From: JBBQSF01 sp038214085
Lineage (GTDB): Bacteria; Bacteroidota; Bacteroidia; Bacteroidales; CG2-30-32-10
Assembly (NCBI GenBank): GCA_038214085.1
Contig: JBBQSF010000035.1
Location: forward strand, 1 to 24,085
Length of the DNA stretch: 24,085 nucleotides
Direction: 5' to 3'
The notes below the pieces were generated by a model. The model saw nothing but the letters and a program-made list of their open reading frames with translations, made no database searches and had not been told where the DNA came from. This document shows, piece after piece, positions 15,204 through 22,786 of this stretch (within the stretch, counting starts at the first letter, position 1; the number at the start of each line of letters is the position of its first letter). A program made the translations under genes and the position numbers.

Positions 15204-16139
15204 TTAAGTCTGCATGCCAAGCTGCGAGAAATCAATGGAATGCCCCCATTTATCATAAAGCCCGGTGGTCTTGGCTTCTTCATTTACAACAACTGTGGGT
15301 TTGATACTTAATACAGGTCGCATTGAGTGGTTTACAATTTGCTGCACGTAAGGCCCGACAAAATATGTTTTAAAATTATAATCCAGATTTGAAGTAAGAA
15401 TGATTAAATCCGAGTTATGTTCATTGGCTGTTTCTATAACCTTAGCCGGGAAATTTGCACAAGGTGTTATAGCTGTTTTAAATACGATATTGTTTACAAA
15501 AAGTTTAAGTTTAAACTCTTCCGTCAACGATGAAATTTCCTTTAAGTCGTTGGGATTATTCTCTTCAGCAAGCCCCAGCAACAATAATTCGGAATTGTTT
15601 TTTTCGATGATTGGGCGCGCAAAACCATATTTTTCTATAGCCCCGGGTATCAAACGAATTGGAAATAACACTTTTTCAAAATCGGTTTTTTCCCAATTTC
15701 CAGGAATAGTTAAAACTGGACAGGTGGCATTTTTTACGACTCTAAAAGCCTCCGAACCAATAAAAAACTCGCGTAATCCGGAAGTGCCGTGTGTTCCCAT
15801 TACGATCATGCTGATCTTATTGCTTTCAGCATACTGGCAAATATTTTCAGCAGGACTTCCATCCAAAACCTTTCCACTGGTTTTAATTCCAGTGTCCTTT
15901 TGAATTTTTGCAGCAAGGTCATTTAGCCTTTCCTCCATGGTAGATTTGAAATCAATAGCAAGGCTAACCTCGGGTAAAAAAACTTCAGAAGGCTGGATAA
16001 AGTGTAACATGTCTATCACATGTAGAAGAGTAATTTCAGCTTTATGCCTTTTGGCAATTGCTACACCTACCTTCAACGCACTTTCTGCCAATTCAGAAAA
16101 ATCGGTAGGTATCAGCAACGATTTAATTGGTGTTTTCAT
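15204..16139 (-). CDS. Tandem universal stress protein with intact ATP loop
   Basis: This cytosolic protein has two USP domains in 311 aa. Domain 1 begins SLLIPTDFSELAESAL and contains the canonical nucleotide-binding loop G-THG followed by nine residues and GS (MGTHGTSGLREFFIGSEA), then ATCPVLTIPG. Domain 2 (from about residue 155, FEKVLFPIRLIPGAI) lacks the glycine loop (LTSNLDYNFKTYFVGP). This is the common intact-plus-degenerate tandem layout. It lies 16 nt after the AraC-type regulator gene and upstream of hpf. Its intact motif contrasts with the degenerate sister USP downstream, which suggests the two differ in function. Confidence 0.88.
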   Translation of the reverse strand: MKTPIKSLLIPTDFSELAESALKVGVAIAKRHKAEITLLHVIDMLHFIQPSEVFLPEVSLAIDFKSTMEERLNDLAAKIQKDTGIKTSGKVLDGSPAENICQYAESNKISMIVMGTHGTSGLREFFIGSEAFRVVKNATCPVLTIPGNWEKTDFEKVLFPIRLIPGAIEKYGFARPIIEKNNSELLLLGLAEENNPNDLKEISSLTEEFKLKLFVNNIVFKTAITPCANFPAKVIETANEHNSDLIILTSNLDYNFKTYFVGPYVQQIVNHSMRPVLSIKPTVVVNEEAKTTGLYDKWGHSIDFSQLGMQT

Positions 16140-16155
16140 AATACATTAATTTATG

Positions 16156-17019
16156 TTAAACATTCAGTGAATTAATATTTGCATTTCTATATTTTTCAGG
16201 GGATATCCCCACTGCTTTTTTAAAATACCTTCCAAAATACGAGTTATCATGGAAGCCTAACTTGTAACCTATTTCTGAAGCGCTAAGTCCTGTGTGTGCA
16301 AGCAATCGCTTTGCTTCCAGCACTAGCCTGTCCTGAATAATTTCGCTCGCAGTTTTGTAATAAATTTCCTTACACAATGCATTTAAATAATTTGGAGTAA
16401 TATTAAGCAGCAATGCAAACTGTTTCGGAGTTTTTATTTCATAAAATTTATTGTTTACTAATTTATTAAATTCCATTAGCAGCCGCTTTTTCCTGTCCGA
16501 CTCAATTCGTACGTTTTTACATGAGTTATCTCTACGATACATCAGCGTCAAAATTTTCAGACTCAGACAAATAATCTCTTTTGAGTTTTCCTTATTATGG
16601 AGAAATTCTTTTTGGATTATTTCGAAAATATGCATCCATTCCAATTTATTTTCTTCGTCAATAATAATAAACGGAGTAGCATTTCCAAGCAAAGAATTAT
16701 CACTTTTTATTTTTGGATTCCCCGTATATATTGAATTATAGAAAGAATCTGTGAATTGCACCATCAAGCCACTCAAATTATCATTCTTTAAGTATTTCCA
16801 GAATTCGAATTTTTCAATAAAGAAAATTTTTCCTTTTAGGGCTATGTGCTCCTCAAAATCAATTTGCAATACGCCACTTCCACCATAGATAATCAAGAAA
16901 GAATGCCATTTTTTATTTAATCCGTTATCCTTCTCATCAAAATCTATTGTGCTTAATTCCTGAACCTTTAATTCAGCGCGTAGATCAATATTTTTTTTAC
17001 TCATAACCGAAGGAATCAT
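16156..17019 (-). CDS. AraC-family transcriptional regulator
   Basis: This is a DNA-binding regulator of 287 aa from the ATG at 17019. The N-terminal part resembles a cupin-like sensing domain (FLIIYGGSGVLQIDFEEHIALKGKIFFI). The last 100 residues form the double helix-turn-helix: TPKQFALLLNITPNYLNALCKEI, then AKRLLAHTGLSASEIGYKLGF and SYFGRYFKKAVGISPEKYR, the classical AraC signature. A GTG at 17046 would add nine residues, but it overlaps a -7-like TAACTTTG, so a downstream ATG (17019 or 17004) is more likely. It is the first gene of the leftward unit with USP, hpf and USP, and is the obvious candidate to control it. The inducer is unknown. Confidence 0.85.
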   Translation of the reverse strand: MIPSVMSKKNIDLRAELKVQELSTIDFDEKDNGLNKKWHSFLIIYGGSGVLQIDFEEHIALKGKIFFIEKFEFWKYLKNDNLSGLMVQFTDSFYNSIYTGNPKIKSDNSLLGNATPFIIIDEENKLEWMHIFEIIQKEFLHNKENSKEIICLSLKILTLMYRRDNSCKNVRIESDRKKRLLMEFNKLVNNKFYEIKTPKQFALLLNITPNYLNALCKEIYYKTASEIIQDRLVLEAKRLLAHTGLSASEIGYKLGFHDNSYFGRYFKKAVGISPEKYRNANINSLNV

Positions 17020-17045
17020 AAAACAATAATAGTTGAATTGTTCCA

Positions 17046-17053
17046 CAAAGTTA
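17046..17053 (-). promoter_or_regulatory. Possible -7 box of the AraC-USP-HPF unit
   Basis: The minus strand reads TAACTTTG, matching TAnnTTTG, 26 nt before the ATG at 17019. The nearest TTG-like -33 is slightly too far. It argues against use of the GTG start at 17046. Confidence 0.35.
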
Positions 17054-17182
17054 ATACAATAATTTACTTTTTAATGGCAATATATGGATATTTTATGGCA
17101 CATATTATCTTTTTTATATATTTTATATACATCAATTAACTATTTAGCAATATGTGCGTTTTATTTATTTTAAGAAAGAAAT

Positions 17183-17414
17183 ATGATTGGAATCACTGTA
17201 GGAGATGGTTTTTTTGCTGTAAATACAACATGCGAATTAATTTCATATGAATTAAAAGGACTTTTATGTTTCAGTAATAGCAAATGGGCTATTTCAAATC
17301 TTCCACTTCAGTATATTAAAAAAAAGAAAAACGAATCCATCATCAACTGATTCAAATATTGATCCAACTACAAGGCCTAGCAATAATTCTACCGAGCCCG
17401 GAAAAAACAAATAA
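17183..17414 (+). pseudogene. Frameshifted C-terminal fragment of the secreted-protein gene at 8637
   Basis: The translation GFFAVNTTCELISYELKGLL and then CFSNSKWAISNLPLQYI parallels the end of the 312-aa secreted protein (GFFSVNALNGGISFDLKGLL, CFSNSKWAISNLPPQYI). After KKKKN the frame shifts by one: the first frame stops shortly after, while the next frame continues SSTDSNIDPTTRPSNNSTEP to a stop at 17412-17414, parallel to the intact tail. No 5' part or signal peptide is present. A 66-bp block (17252-17317) differs from 9393-9458 at only two positions. The remainder of 17047-17552 is AT-rich and shows no other gene. Confidence 0.8.
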
Positions 17415-17530
17415 ACTTTTTTCGCCTAATCAAAAAACTCTTTAGAATACTCAAAATTTAGTTTTTCTTTTCAAAATAAATCCGTTGATAAGTTGTGAAA
17501 AAAAACGGACTCATCATGCCATGAATCACA

Positions 17531-17538
17531 TATCTTTG
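17531..17538 (+). promoter_or_regulatory. Probable -7 box for murQ
   Basis: TATCTTTG matches TAnnTTTG, 14 nt before the murQ ATG, which would give a very short leader. No -33 TTTG is seen at the usual distance. Confidence 0.4.
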
Positions 17539-17552
17539 CCGAAAATTTTTAC

Positions 17553-18359
17553 ATGTTAACCGAAAAAGAATCAAAATACAAAGATATTGAACTAATGGGT
17601 ATCGGCGAAATACTCGGGCACATCAACAGCGAGGATCAATCAGTTGCCATTGCCGTAAAAAAGGTAATTCCTTCCATTGAAAAAGTTTGTGAACTTATCA
17701 TTGAAAAAATGAAAGAAGGCGGACGACTTTTTTATATCGGCTCTGGCACCAGCGGAAGGCTCGGAATAATGGATGCAGCAGAATGCCCGCCCACATTTGG
17801 AACCGACAGCAAACACGTAACAGGTTTGATTGCAGGTGGCGACGATGCAGTTTTTGAAGCCGTTGAACATGCCGAAGATCGCGTTGATACAGGCTGGGAA
17901 GATTTACTTATACACAATCTGTCCGAAAAAGATTTTGTAATAGGGATTTCGGCTTCGGGCAGGACACCATACGTTGTAGGTGCCTTGCAAAAATGCAGTC
18001 AGTATGGAATTGCAACTGCTGCAATCACAAACAATACAGATACACCTCTCGCAAAAGAAGCATTGATAGCTATTGAAGTGTTGACAGGTCCAGAATTTAT
18101 TACGGGCAGCACACGAATGAAAGCAGGTACAGCTACAAAAATGATTCTTAACATGATTTCAACAACAGTTATGACCAAACTTGGTCGTATCAAGGACAAC
18201 AAAATGATTGATATGATGCTGTTGAACAACAAACTTATTGAACGCGGAACTAAAATAGTTATGGATGCTACTGAGCTCAAACACGATGAAGCCAAAGCCC
18301 TACTGATAGAAAAAGGAAGCGTTCGTAAAGTTATTGAAGGTAGCCAAAATATTATCTGA
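17553..18359 (+). CDS. murQ: N-acetylmuramic acid 6-phosphate etherase
   Basis: This cytosolic enzyme of peptidoglycan recycling cleaves the lactyl ether of MurNAc-6-phosphate to give GlcNAc-6-phosphate and D-lactate. The single SIS domain has the family signature IGSGTSGRLGIMDAAECPPTFG, with the catalytic Glu in ECPP at residue 77. It is followed by GLIAGGDDAVFEAVEHAEDR, with a second acidic residue at Glu108. GISASGRTPYV binds phosphate, and GPEFITGSTRMKAGTATKM follows. At 268 aa it is slightly shorter than the E. coli enzyme (298), mainly because it lacks an N-terminal extension. No other MurNAc catabolic gene is adjacent. The next gene has its own promoter, so murQ seems to be monocistronic. 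Confidence 0.93.
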   Translation: MLTEKESKYKDIELMGIGEILGHINSEDQSVAIAVKKVIPSIEKVCELIIEKMKEGGRLFYIGSGTSGRLGIMDAAECPPTFGTDSKHVTGLIAGGDDAVFEAVEHAEDRVDTGWEDLLIHNLSEKDFVIGISASGRTPYVVGALQKCSQYGIATAAITNNTDTPLAKEALIAIEVLTGPEFITGSTRMKAGTATKMILNMISTTVMTKLGRIKDNKMIDMMLLNNKLIERGTKIVMDATELKHDEAKALLIEKGSVRKVIEGSQNII

Positions 18360-18402
18360 CCTGATTACCGCATTATTAATTCCTGCTCAAAGTGCCAATT
18401 AT

Positions 18403-18434
18403 TTTGGGACCTATTCATTTTTTTGTTAAGTTTG
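18403..18434 (+). promoter_or_regulatory. Promoter of the lipoprotein-hydrolase-tag unit
   Basis: TTTG (18403-18406), a 20-nt spacer and TAAGTTTG (18427-18434) match the Bacteroidota consensus at both boxes and in spacing. The predicted start near 18441 is about 12 nt before the ATG. Confidence 0.6.
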
Positions 18435-18452
18435 TATTGAAAATTTAACCCA

Positions 18453-19118
18453 ATGAAAAAACTGATTTATCTTGCACTGTTTATTACGAGTCTAAGCCTT
18501 GTATTTACTTATAGTTCCTGCAAAAAAGATAAAAAAATTATTAAAATTTCCGGATCCATTTATGATCCCAACACCAAGGCTTATGTACAAGGTGCACATA
18601 TCACCATTTCAGCTTCAAAAATCACTGATGGGTTCTATAATTCTAATTATACTGATATTGCATCAACTACAAGCGATGCAATTGGTGTTTTTAGTTTTGA
18701 GTTTGATAAGGATAAAACAGCTGGATACAGGTTCTATGTATACAAGGATAAATATTTTGATGTAACCAAAGATGTTAATGACGACGACATTGTTGCAGGC
18801 ATTACTTACAATCCACAATTGAATATCTATCCCGAAGGCTACATCAGTATGCATGTAAAAAATAATGTTCCAATAAACAGCAACGATTTTATAGCATATT
18901 CATACACTTCCGGAATCGTACAATGCCTTGGATGTTGCACAAATACCACTTTTAAGGGCTATGGAACATTATACGACACAATAATCCGTTGCAAAACATA
19001 CGGAAATCAGGACGTTAAAGTAAATTGGCATGTTACAAAGTTTGGAAACGACCTTGCCTATTCCGATACTTTAAAAACAATTGCCTTTGACACTACCTTT
19101 TATCAGTTGTATTATTAA
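18453..19118 (+). CDS. Lipoprotein with carboxypeptidase-regulatory-like beta domain
   Basis: This is a 221-aa protein with a signal peptide ending TYSSC. Cys23 is the probable lipidated residue and is followed by KKDKK, as in many Bacteroidota lipoproteins. After it, ISGSIYDPNTKAYVQGAHITIS followed later by GVFSFEFDKDKTAGYRFYV resembles the start of a carboxypeptidase-regulatory-like (Ig-type) beta-sandwich. The C-terminal half has CLGCC and more beta strands and no catalytic motif. It is probably in the outer or inner membrane facing the periplasm. It is the first gene of a four-gene rightward unit; its stop codon directly abuts the next ATG. The role is unknown. Confidence 0.7.
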   Translation: MKKLIYLALFITSLSLVFTYSSCKKDKKIIKISGSIYDPNTKAYVQGAHITISASKITDGFYNSNYTDIASTTSDAIGVFSFEFDKDKTAGYRFYVYKDKYFDVTKDVNDDDIVAGITYNPQLNIYPEGYISMHVKNNVPINSNDFIAYSYTSGIVQCLGCCTNTTFKGYGTLYDTIIRCKTYGNQDVKVNWHVTKFGNDLAYSDTLKTIAFDTTFYQLYY

Positions 19119-19688
19119 ATGCACACTTTAGAACCTCATTATTCATGGAGAGGCCTATATGCGGCCGAAGAAGATGATCGTTCGCCATTTTATGGTCGTG
19201 AATACAGCGAATTTGAATTCACTCATTCTATCTATAACTACGCAATTCATCCACAGTGGGATTTTATTGGCTCTCCTACCCTATACATAAAAATTTTGTT
19301 TGTAGATTACGAAAACGGATTTTGTGTTATTGAATTGATAGGCGAATGGAATGATTGCATTACCAACGACATCATGTTTCTTAAAAGAGATGTGATAGAC
19401 ATTTTAATTTCCAATGGGATTACAAAATTCATTCTTGCTGGAGACAATATTCTGAATTTTCATTATTCCGACGATTGTTATTATCAGGAATGGTTTGAGG
19501 ATATTGAAAACGGATGGATTGCCGGATTGAACTTCAGAAGTCATGTTCAAAAAGAATTTGAAAAATGCAATATCGATTATTACATTGCCTTTGGAGGTGA
19601 ACTCAGCGATATCAACTGGACTACCTATTCGCCAATTCAACTATTTGAAAAAATTGATTCTCTAATTATGAAGAGATTAAACCCATAG
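19119..19688 (+). CDS. Conserved hypothetical cytosolic protein
   Basis: This is a 189-aa acidic protein, rich in Tyr, Trp and Asp/Glu, without a signal peptide or membrane segment. Notable stretches are SWRGLYAAEEDDRSPFYGRE, IHPQWDFIGSPTLYIKIL, LIGEWNDCITNDIMFLKRDV and DDCYYQEWFEDIENGW. The many invariant-looking aromatic and acidic residues suggest a well-constrained fold. I believe similar proteins occur in other Bacteroidota, but I cannot name a domain or function. The ATG follows the lipoprotein's TAA with no gap, suggesting translational coupling. The serine hydrolase gene starts 9 nt after its stop. Confidence 0.7.
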   Translation: MHTLEPHYSWRGLYAAEEDDRSPFYGREYSEFEFTHSIYNYAIHPQWDFIGSPTLYIKILFVDYENGFCVIELIGEWNDCITNDIMFLKRDVIDILISNGITKFILAGDNILNFHYSDDCYYQEWFEDIENGWIAGLNFRSHVQKEFEKCNIDYYIAFGGELSDINWTTYSPIQLFEKIDSLIMKRLNP

Positions 19689-19697
19689 AATTTCAAT

Positions 19698-20894
19698 ATG
19701 AAAACAAAAATAATTTTTCTTTTTCTGTTCATTAGTTTAAGCTTAAGTTCATGCTATGTTGGACGCTTTTTTGTATGGAATTTTGCCGACATCAAGGATA
19801 ATAAAAAATTCCAGAATGCTCCAATTAACAATTCCGGTGATCCTTTTTATTTTTTCGAATCACAAAAAAAAAACAATCCTGATTCTGTTTCCTGGAATGG
19901 AACGAAATATAAGCTTGATGAATTTTTAAATCAAAAAAATTCTGTCGCATTTTTAATTATCCGTAACGATAGTATTTTGTACGAAAATTATTTCGATGGT
20001 TATGATGCATCAGGAATAGTACCTTCTTTTTCTGCTTCCAAATCAATTGTTTCAATGCTTGTTGGAATCGCTGTTGGCGAAGGCGCAATTAAGAGCGTTA
20101 ATCAACCTATTACCGATTATCTTCCAGAGTTAAAAGATGAAGCATTTAAAAAAATCACGATCGAAAATTTGCTGAATATGCGTTCGGGTATCAAATACAC
20201 TGAGAGCTATTACAACCCTTTCGGCAATGTGGCTAAAGGCTATTACGGAAGGAATCTGACAAAGCAAATGAAAAAACTGACTGTTAAAACTGAACCAGAT
20301 AAGGAATTTGATTACATAAGCTACAACACTCAGCTTCTGGGATTTATTGTAGAGCGTGCAACAGGCAAACTTCTTGCCGATTATTTGCAGGAAAAAATCT
20401 GGAAGCCGATAGGAATGGAATATGAAGCATCGTGGAGCATCGACAGCAAAAAACATAAAGAAGTAAAAGCCTTTTGCTGCCTCAACGCCAGAGCACGCGA
20501 CTTTGCCAAACTCGGAAGACTTTATCTTAAAAAAGGAAACTGGAACGGGAAACAAATTGTACCTGAAGAATGGGTTAAAAAATCGACCACAATTACAAAA
20601 GATTCAAAGGACAATTTTTATTCCTATCAATGGTGGCATAATGTTGCTTACAAAAAAATTGCCGATTCCATTACATCCGCTCCTGACAGCCTGAGCCGAA
20701 TAATTGAATACAAATCAAAAAACGGGGAAAAACAAAAATACCTTTCAACACCGCAAAATGATTTTTTAGCAAATGGTTTCCTCGGGCAATTTATTTATGT
20801 TTATCCTGAAAAAAATATAATTATTGTCAGACTTGGAGACAAATCAGATGTTTACTGGCCCAGTCTTTTTCTTCAAATGGCAAAATCACTTTAA
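19698..20894 (+). CDS. Beta-lactamase-family serine hydrolase, lipoprotein
   Basis: This is a 398-aa penicillin-binding-protein/class C beta-lactamase-fold hydrolase (DD-peptidase or esterase type). The signal peptide ends SLSSC with the lipobox Cys at residue 19, so it is anchored and faces the periplasm or surface. The nucleophile motif SxxK is Ser112-Ala-Ser-Lys115 in PSFSASKSIVSMLVG. Tyr206 in FDYISYNTQLLG corresponds to the family's YxN tyrosine, with Ser208 in place of Asn. KIWKPIGME and a final GFLGQFIYVYPEKNIIIV are typical of the family. The substrate could be a peptidoglycan stem peptide or an ester; sequence alone does not decide. It lies between a conserved hypothetical gene and tag, with gaps of only 9 nt. 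Confidence 0.85.
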   Translation: MKTKIIFLFLFISLSLSSCYVGRFFVWNFADIKDNKKFQNAPINNSGDPFYFFESQKKNNPDSVSWNGTKYKLDEFLNQKNSVAFLIIRNDSILYENYFDGYDASGIVPSFSASKSIVSMLVGIAVGEGAIKSVNQPITDYLPELKDEAFKKITIENLLNMRSGIKYTESYYNPFGNVAKGYYGRNLTKQMKKLTVKTEPDKEFDYISYNTQLLGFIVERATGKLLADYLQEKIWKPIGMEYEASWSIDSKKHKEVKAFCCLNARARDFAKLGRLYLKKGNWNGKQIVPEEWVKKSTTITKDSKDNFYSYQWWHNVAYKKIADSITSAPDSLSRIIEYKSKNGEKQKYLSTPQNDFLANGFLGQFIYVYPEKNIIIVRLGDKSDVYWPSLFLQMAKSL

Positions 20895-20903
20895 AATATT
20901 ATT

Positions 20904-21464
20904 ATGAAAAATACTTGTCCTTGGCCTAAATCAGACCCATTAATGATAAAATATCACGATGAAGAATGGGGAATTCCAGTTCACGATGATCTGAAACATT
21001 TTGAATTTATTGTACTCGATTCCTTTCAGGCTGGTTTGAGTTGGCAAACTATTTTACGAAAAAGAGAATCGTTCCGTAAAGCATTTGCAAACTTTGATCC
21101 TGTAAAGGTTTCTAAATTCAACCAGAAAAATATGGATGCTTTGCTTGTAAATGCTGATATTATTCGCAACAAAGCTAAAATAAATGCAACCATTTCTAAC
21201 GCAAAAATATTTCTCGACATCCAAAAGGAGTTCGGCAGTTTTGATAAATATATCTGGCAATTTACTTCAAATAAAAGCATAATAAACAAATGGACTCAGA
21301 TATCTCAAATACCTGCCAGTTCTATAGAATCAGATGCCATGAGCAATGATATGAAAAAACGGGGATTTAAATTTGTTGGTTCCACTATTTGTTATGCATA
21401 TATGCAAGCTGCAGGAATGGTAAACGATCATTTAATTGACTGTTTCAGGTATACTGATGCTTAA
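20904..21464 (+). CDS. tag: DNA-3-methyladenine glycosylase I
   Basis: This is a base-excision repair glycosylase that removes 3-methyladenine from alkylated DNA. The 186-aa length matches the family. The zinc-binding residues are in place: Cys5 (NTCPW), His18 (KYHDEEWG), and His176 and Cys180 (NDHLIDC). The core motif FEFIVLDSFQAGLSWQTIL matches the Tag signature, but the position equal to E. coli Glu38, which contacts the base, is Asp39 here. It is the last gene of the lipoprotein-hydrolase unit and converges on the metallo-hydrolase gene. The 21465-21588 spacer shows no convincing terminator. Confidence 0.92.
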   Translation: MKNTCPWPKSDPLMIKYHDEEWGIPVHDDLKHFEFIVLDSFQAGLSWQTILRKRESFRKAFANFDPVKVSKFNQKNMDALLVNADIIRNKAKINATISNAKIFLDIQKEFGSFDKYIWQFTSNKSIINKWTQISQIPASSIESDAMSNDMKKRGFKFVGSTICYAYMQAAGMVNDHLIDCFRYTDA

Positions 21465-21588
21465 CAGTTTTGCAATAGTAAAGCTGGTTAGCAACAGTAA
21501 TAATGAGCTATTTGGCTTGCTGAATTTTTAGAAGCTTGAACAGCCGAAGTATATCAGGAAATTTGAAAGAAATAGAATTCAATAAGCA

Positions 21589-22686
21589 TTAATTTACATT
21601 TCTCCACCACTCATGAAATTTCAGAGAACTATCGTCCAAATCAACACCTTCTCCAATTAAAGGAGTAATAATTCTCAACTTATTTTCTTTGTTTAAAGCG
21701 GTAATGCGTTCAAGAGGCTCATCCCAGGCATGTGTTGAAAGTTTAAACCGGCATGAATGAATTGGAAGAAGACTTCTGGCTCCGAGATCATTTGCTGCTT
21801 TCAACACTTCTTGTGGTTGCATGTGAATCTTTCCCCAGTTTTTATTGTATTGTCCGTTTTCAAGAATCGCCAGATCAAAAGGGCCATATTTTTCGCCTGC
21901 TTCAGCAAAATGGGAATCATAACCCCCGTCGCATCCAAGAAAAATCTTCTTTGTTTTACTTTCCAATACAAAAGAAGCCCAGAGTGCTTTATTTCTCACA
22001 AATCCTCTTCCCGAAAAATGCCGCGAAGGCACAGCAGATACAATAAATTCGTTGCCTAAAGCAATGCTATCATTCCAGTCCATTTCAATGATTTTCTTTT
22101 CATCAAATCCCCAGAATTCAAAATGTTCGCCATTTCCCAAAGGGCAAATGATCTGCTTTATTTTTGGCTTCAGTTCTTTTACGGTATTGTAATCAAGATG
22201 ATCCCAATGATCGTGAGTAATAAAGAGAAAATCAATTTCCGGAATATCATCCGCTGTGTATATGTTTGTTCCTTTAAATGCTTTTATACCGGTAGAAAAT
22301 GGCGAAGCATAATCAGAAAAAACTGGATCTACAAGTATTCTCTTTCCATCTATTTGAATGAAATAAGATGAGTGACCAAACCAAACAAGGATATTTTTAT
22401 TGATATCCGAATTTTTCAGATCAATTTTTATGGAAGGAATTTGATTAACAGGTCTAACTTTTACATTTTTAGAAAAATAAAACTCTTTTGCAATTTTGAA
22501 TACGTTGGCACCACCTGTAAAAGTAAGAGTTTTGCTCTGGTTAAGAAATTGACCTTTGACGAAATTTGGCGAATTTTTAATTCTTTCCAAGCGACTGCCT
22601 GTTGGTCTTTTTCCGAATTTTTTATGTTGAAAAACAACTACAGGTATTAATATAACAAGTAATAATATTGAAACTGCAAGCAGCAT
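21589..22686 (-). CDS. Membrane-anchored metallo-beta-lactamase-fold hydrolase (NAPE-PLD/UlaG-like)
   Basis: This is a 365-aa metallo-hydrolase. Residues 1-20 form a hydrophobic anchor (MLLAVSILLLVILIPVVVF), probably uncleaved. The catalytic domain starts at about 99: WFGHSSYFIQIDGKRILVDP, then the metal-binding THDHWDHLD (157-165), His223 (VPSRHFSG), Asp253 (FLGCDGGYD) and His310 (LLPIHSCRF). The layout resembles N-acyl-phosphatidylethanolamine phospholipase D and other lipid-directed MBL proteins, so a phosphodiesterase acting near the membrane is plausible. The substrate cannot be assigned. It is leftward and follows the S41 peptidase gene by 100 bp containing a heptanucleotide repeat. Confidence 0.87.
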   Translation of the reverse strand: MLLAVSILLLVILIPVVVFQHKKFGKRPTGSRLERIKNSPNFVKGQFLNQSKTLTFTGGANVFKIAKEFYFSKNVKVRPVNQIPSIKIDLKNSDINKNILVWFGHSSYFIQIDGKRILVDPVFSDYASPFSTGIKAFKGTNIYTADDIPEIDFLFITHDHWDHLDYNTVKELKPKIKQIICPLGNGEHFEFWGFDEKKIIEMDWNDSIALGNEFIVSAVPSRHFSGRGFVRNKALWASFVLESKTKKIFLGCDGGYDSHFAEAGEKYGPFDLAILENGQYNKNWGKIHMQPQEVLKAANDLGARSLLPIHSCRFKLSTHAWDEPLERITALNKENKLRIITPLIGEGVDLDDSSLKFHEWWRNVN

Positions 22687-22726
22687 AACTAGTAATTTCT
22701 AGGTTTATTTAATCAGTGAAAATTAT

Positions 22727-22754
22727 GAATTTAGAATTCAGAATTTAGAATTTA
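22727..22754. repeat. Heptanucleotide tandem repeat (GAATTTA x4)
   Basis: Four 7-bp units (GAATTTA, GAATTCA, GAATTTA, GAATTTA) followed by a partial GAAT fill the spacer between the S41 peptidase stop and the MBL hydrolase start. It is a slippage-prone, AT-rich simple repeat about 40 bp upstream of the hydrolase ATG. Confidence 0.85.
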
Positions 22755-22786
22755 GAATAACGCAATCAGAATTATGAAAACCAATC

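Noticed and set aside
15400..15903. Long plus-strand reading frame (167 aa)
   Set aside because: It lies wholly antisense to the USP gene, which has clear USP motifs; the plus-strand translation has no recognisable features.
16098..16112. Resemblance of ATCGGTAGGTAT to the palindromic insert
   Set aside because: It is the USP codons for Ile-Pro-Thr-Asp, conserved in the family, with no second palindrome arm.
20130..20555. Minus-strand reading frame of 141 aa
   Set aside because: It is antisense to the serine hydrolase gene, which carries an intact SxxK motif and lipobox; it is a shadow frame.
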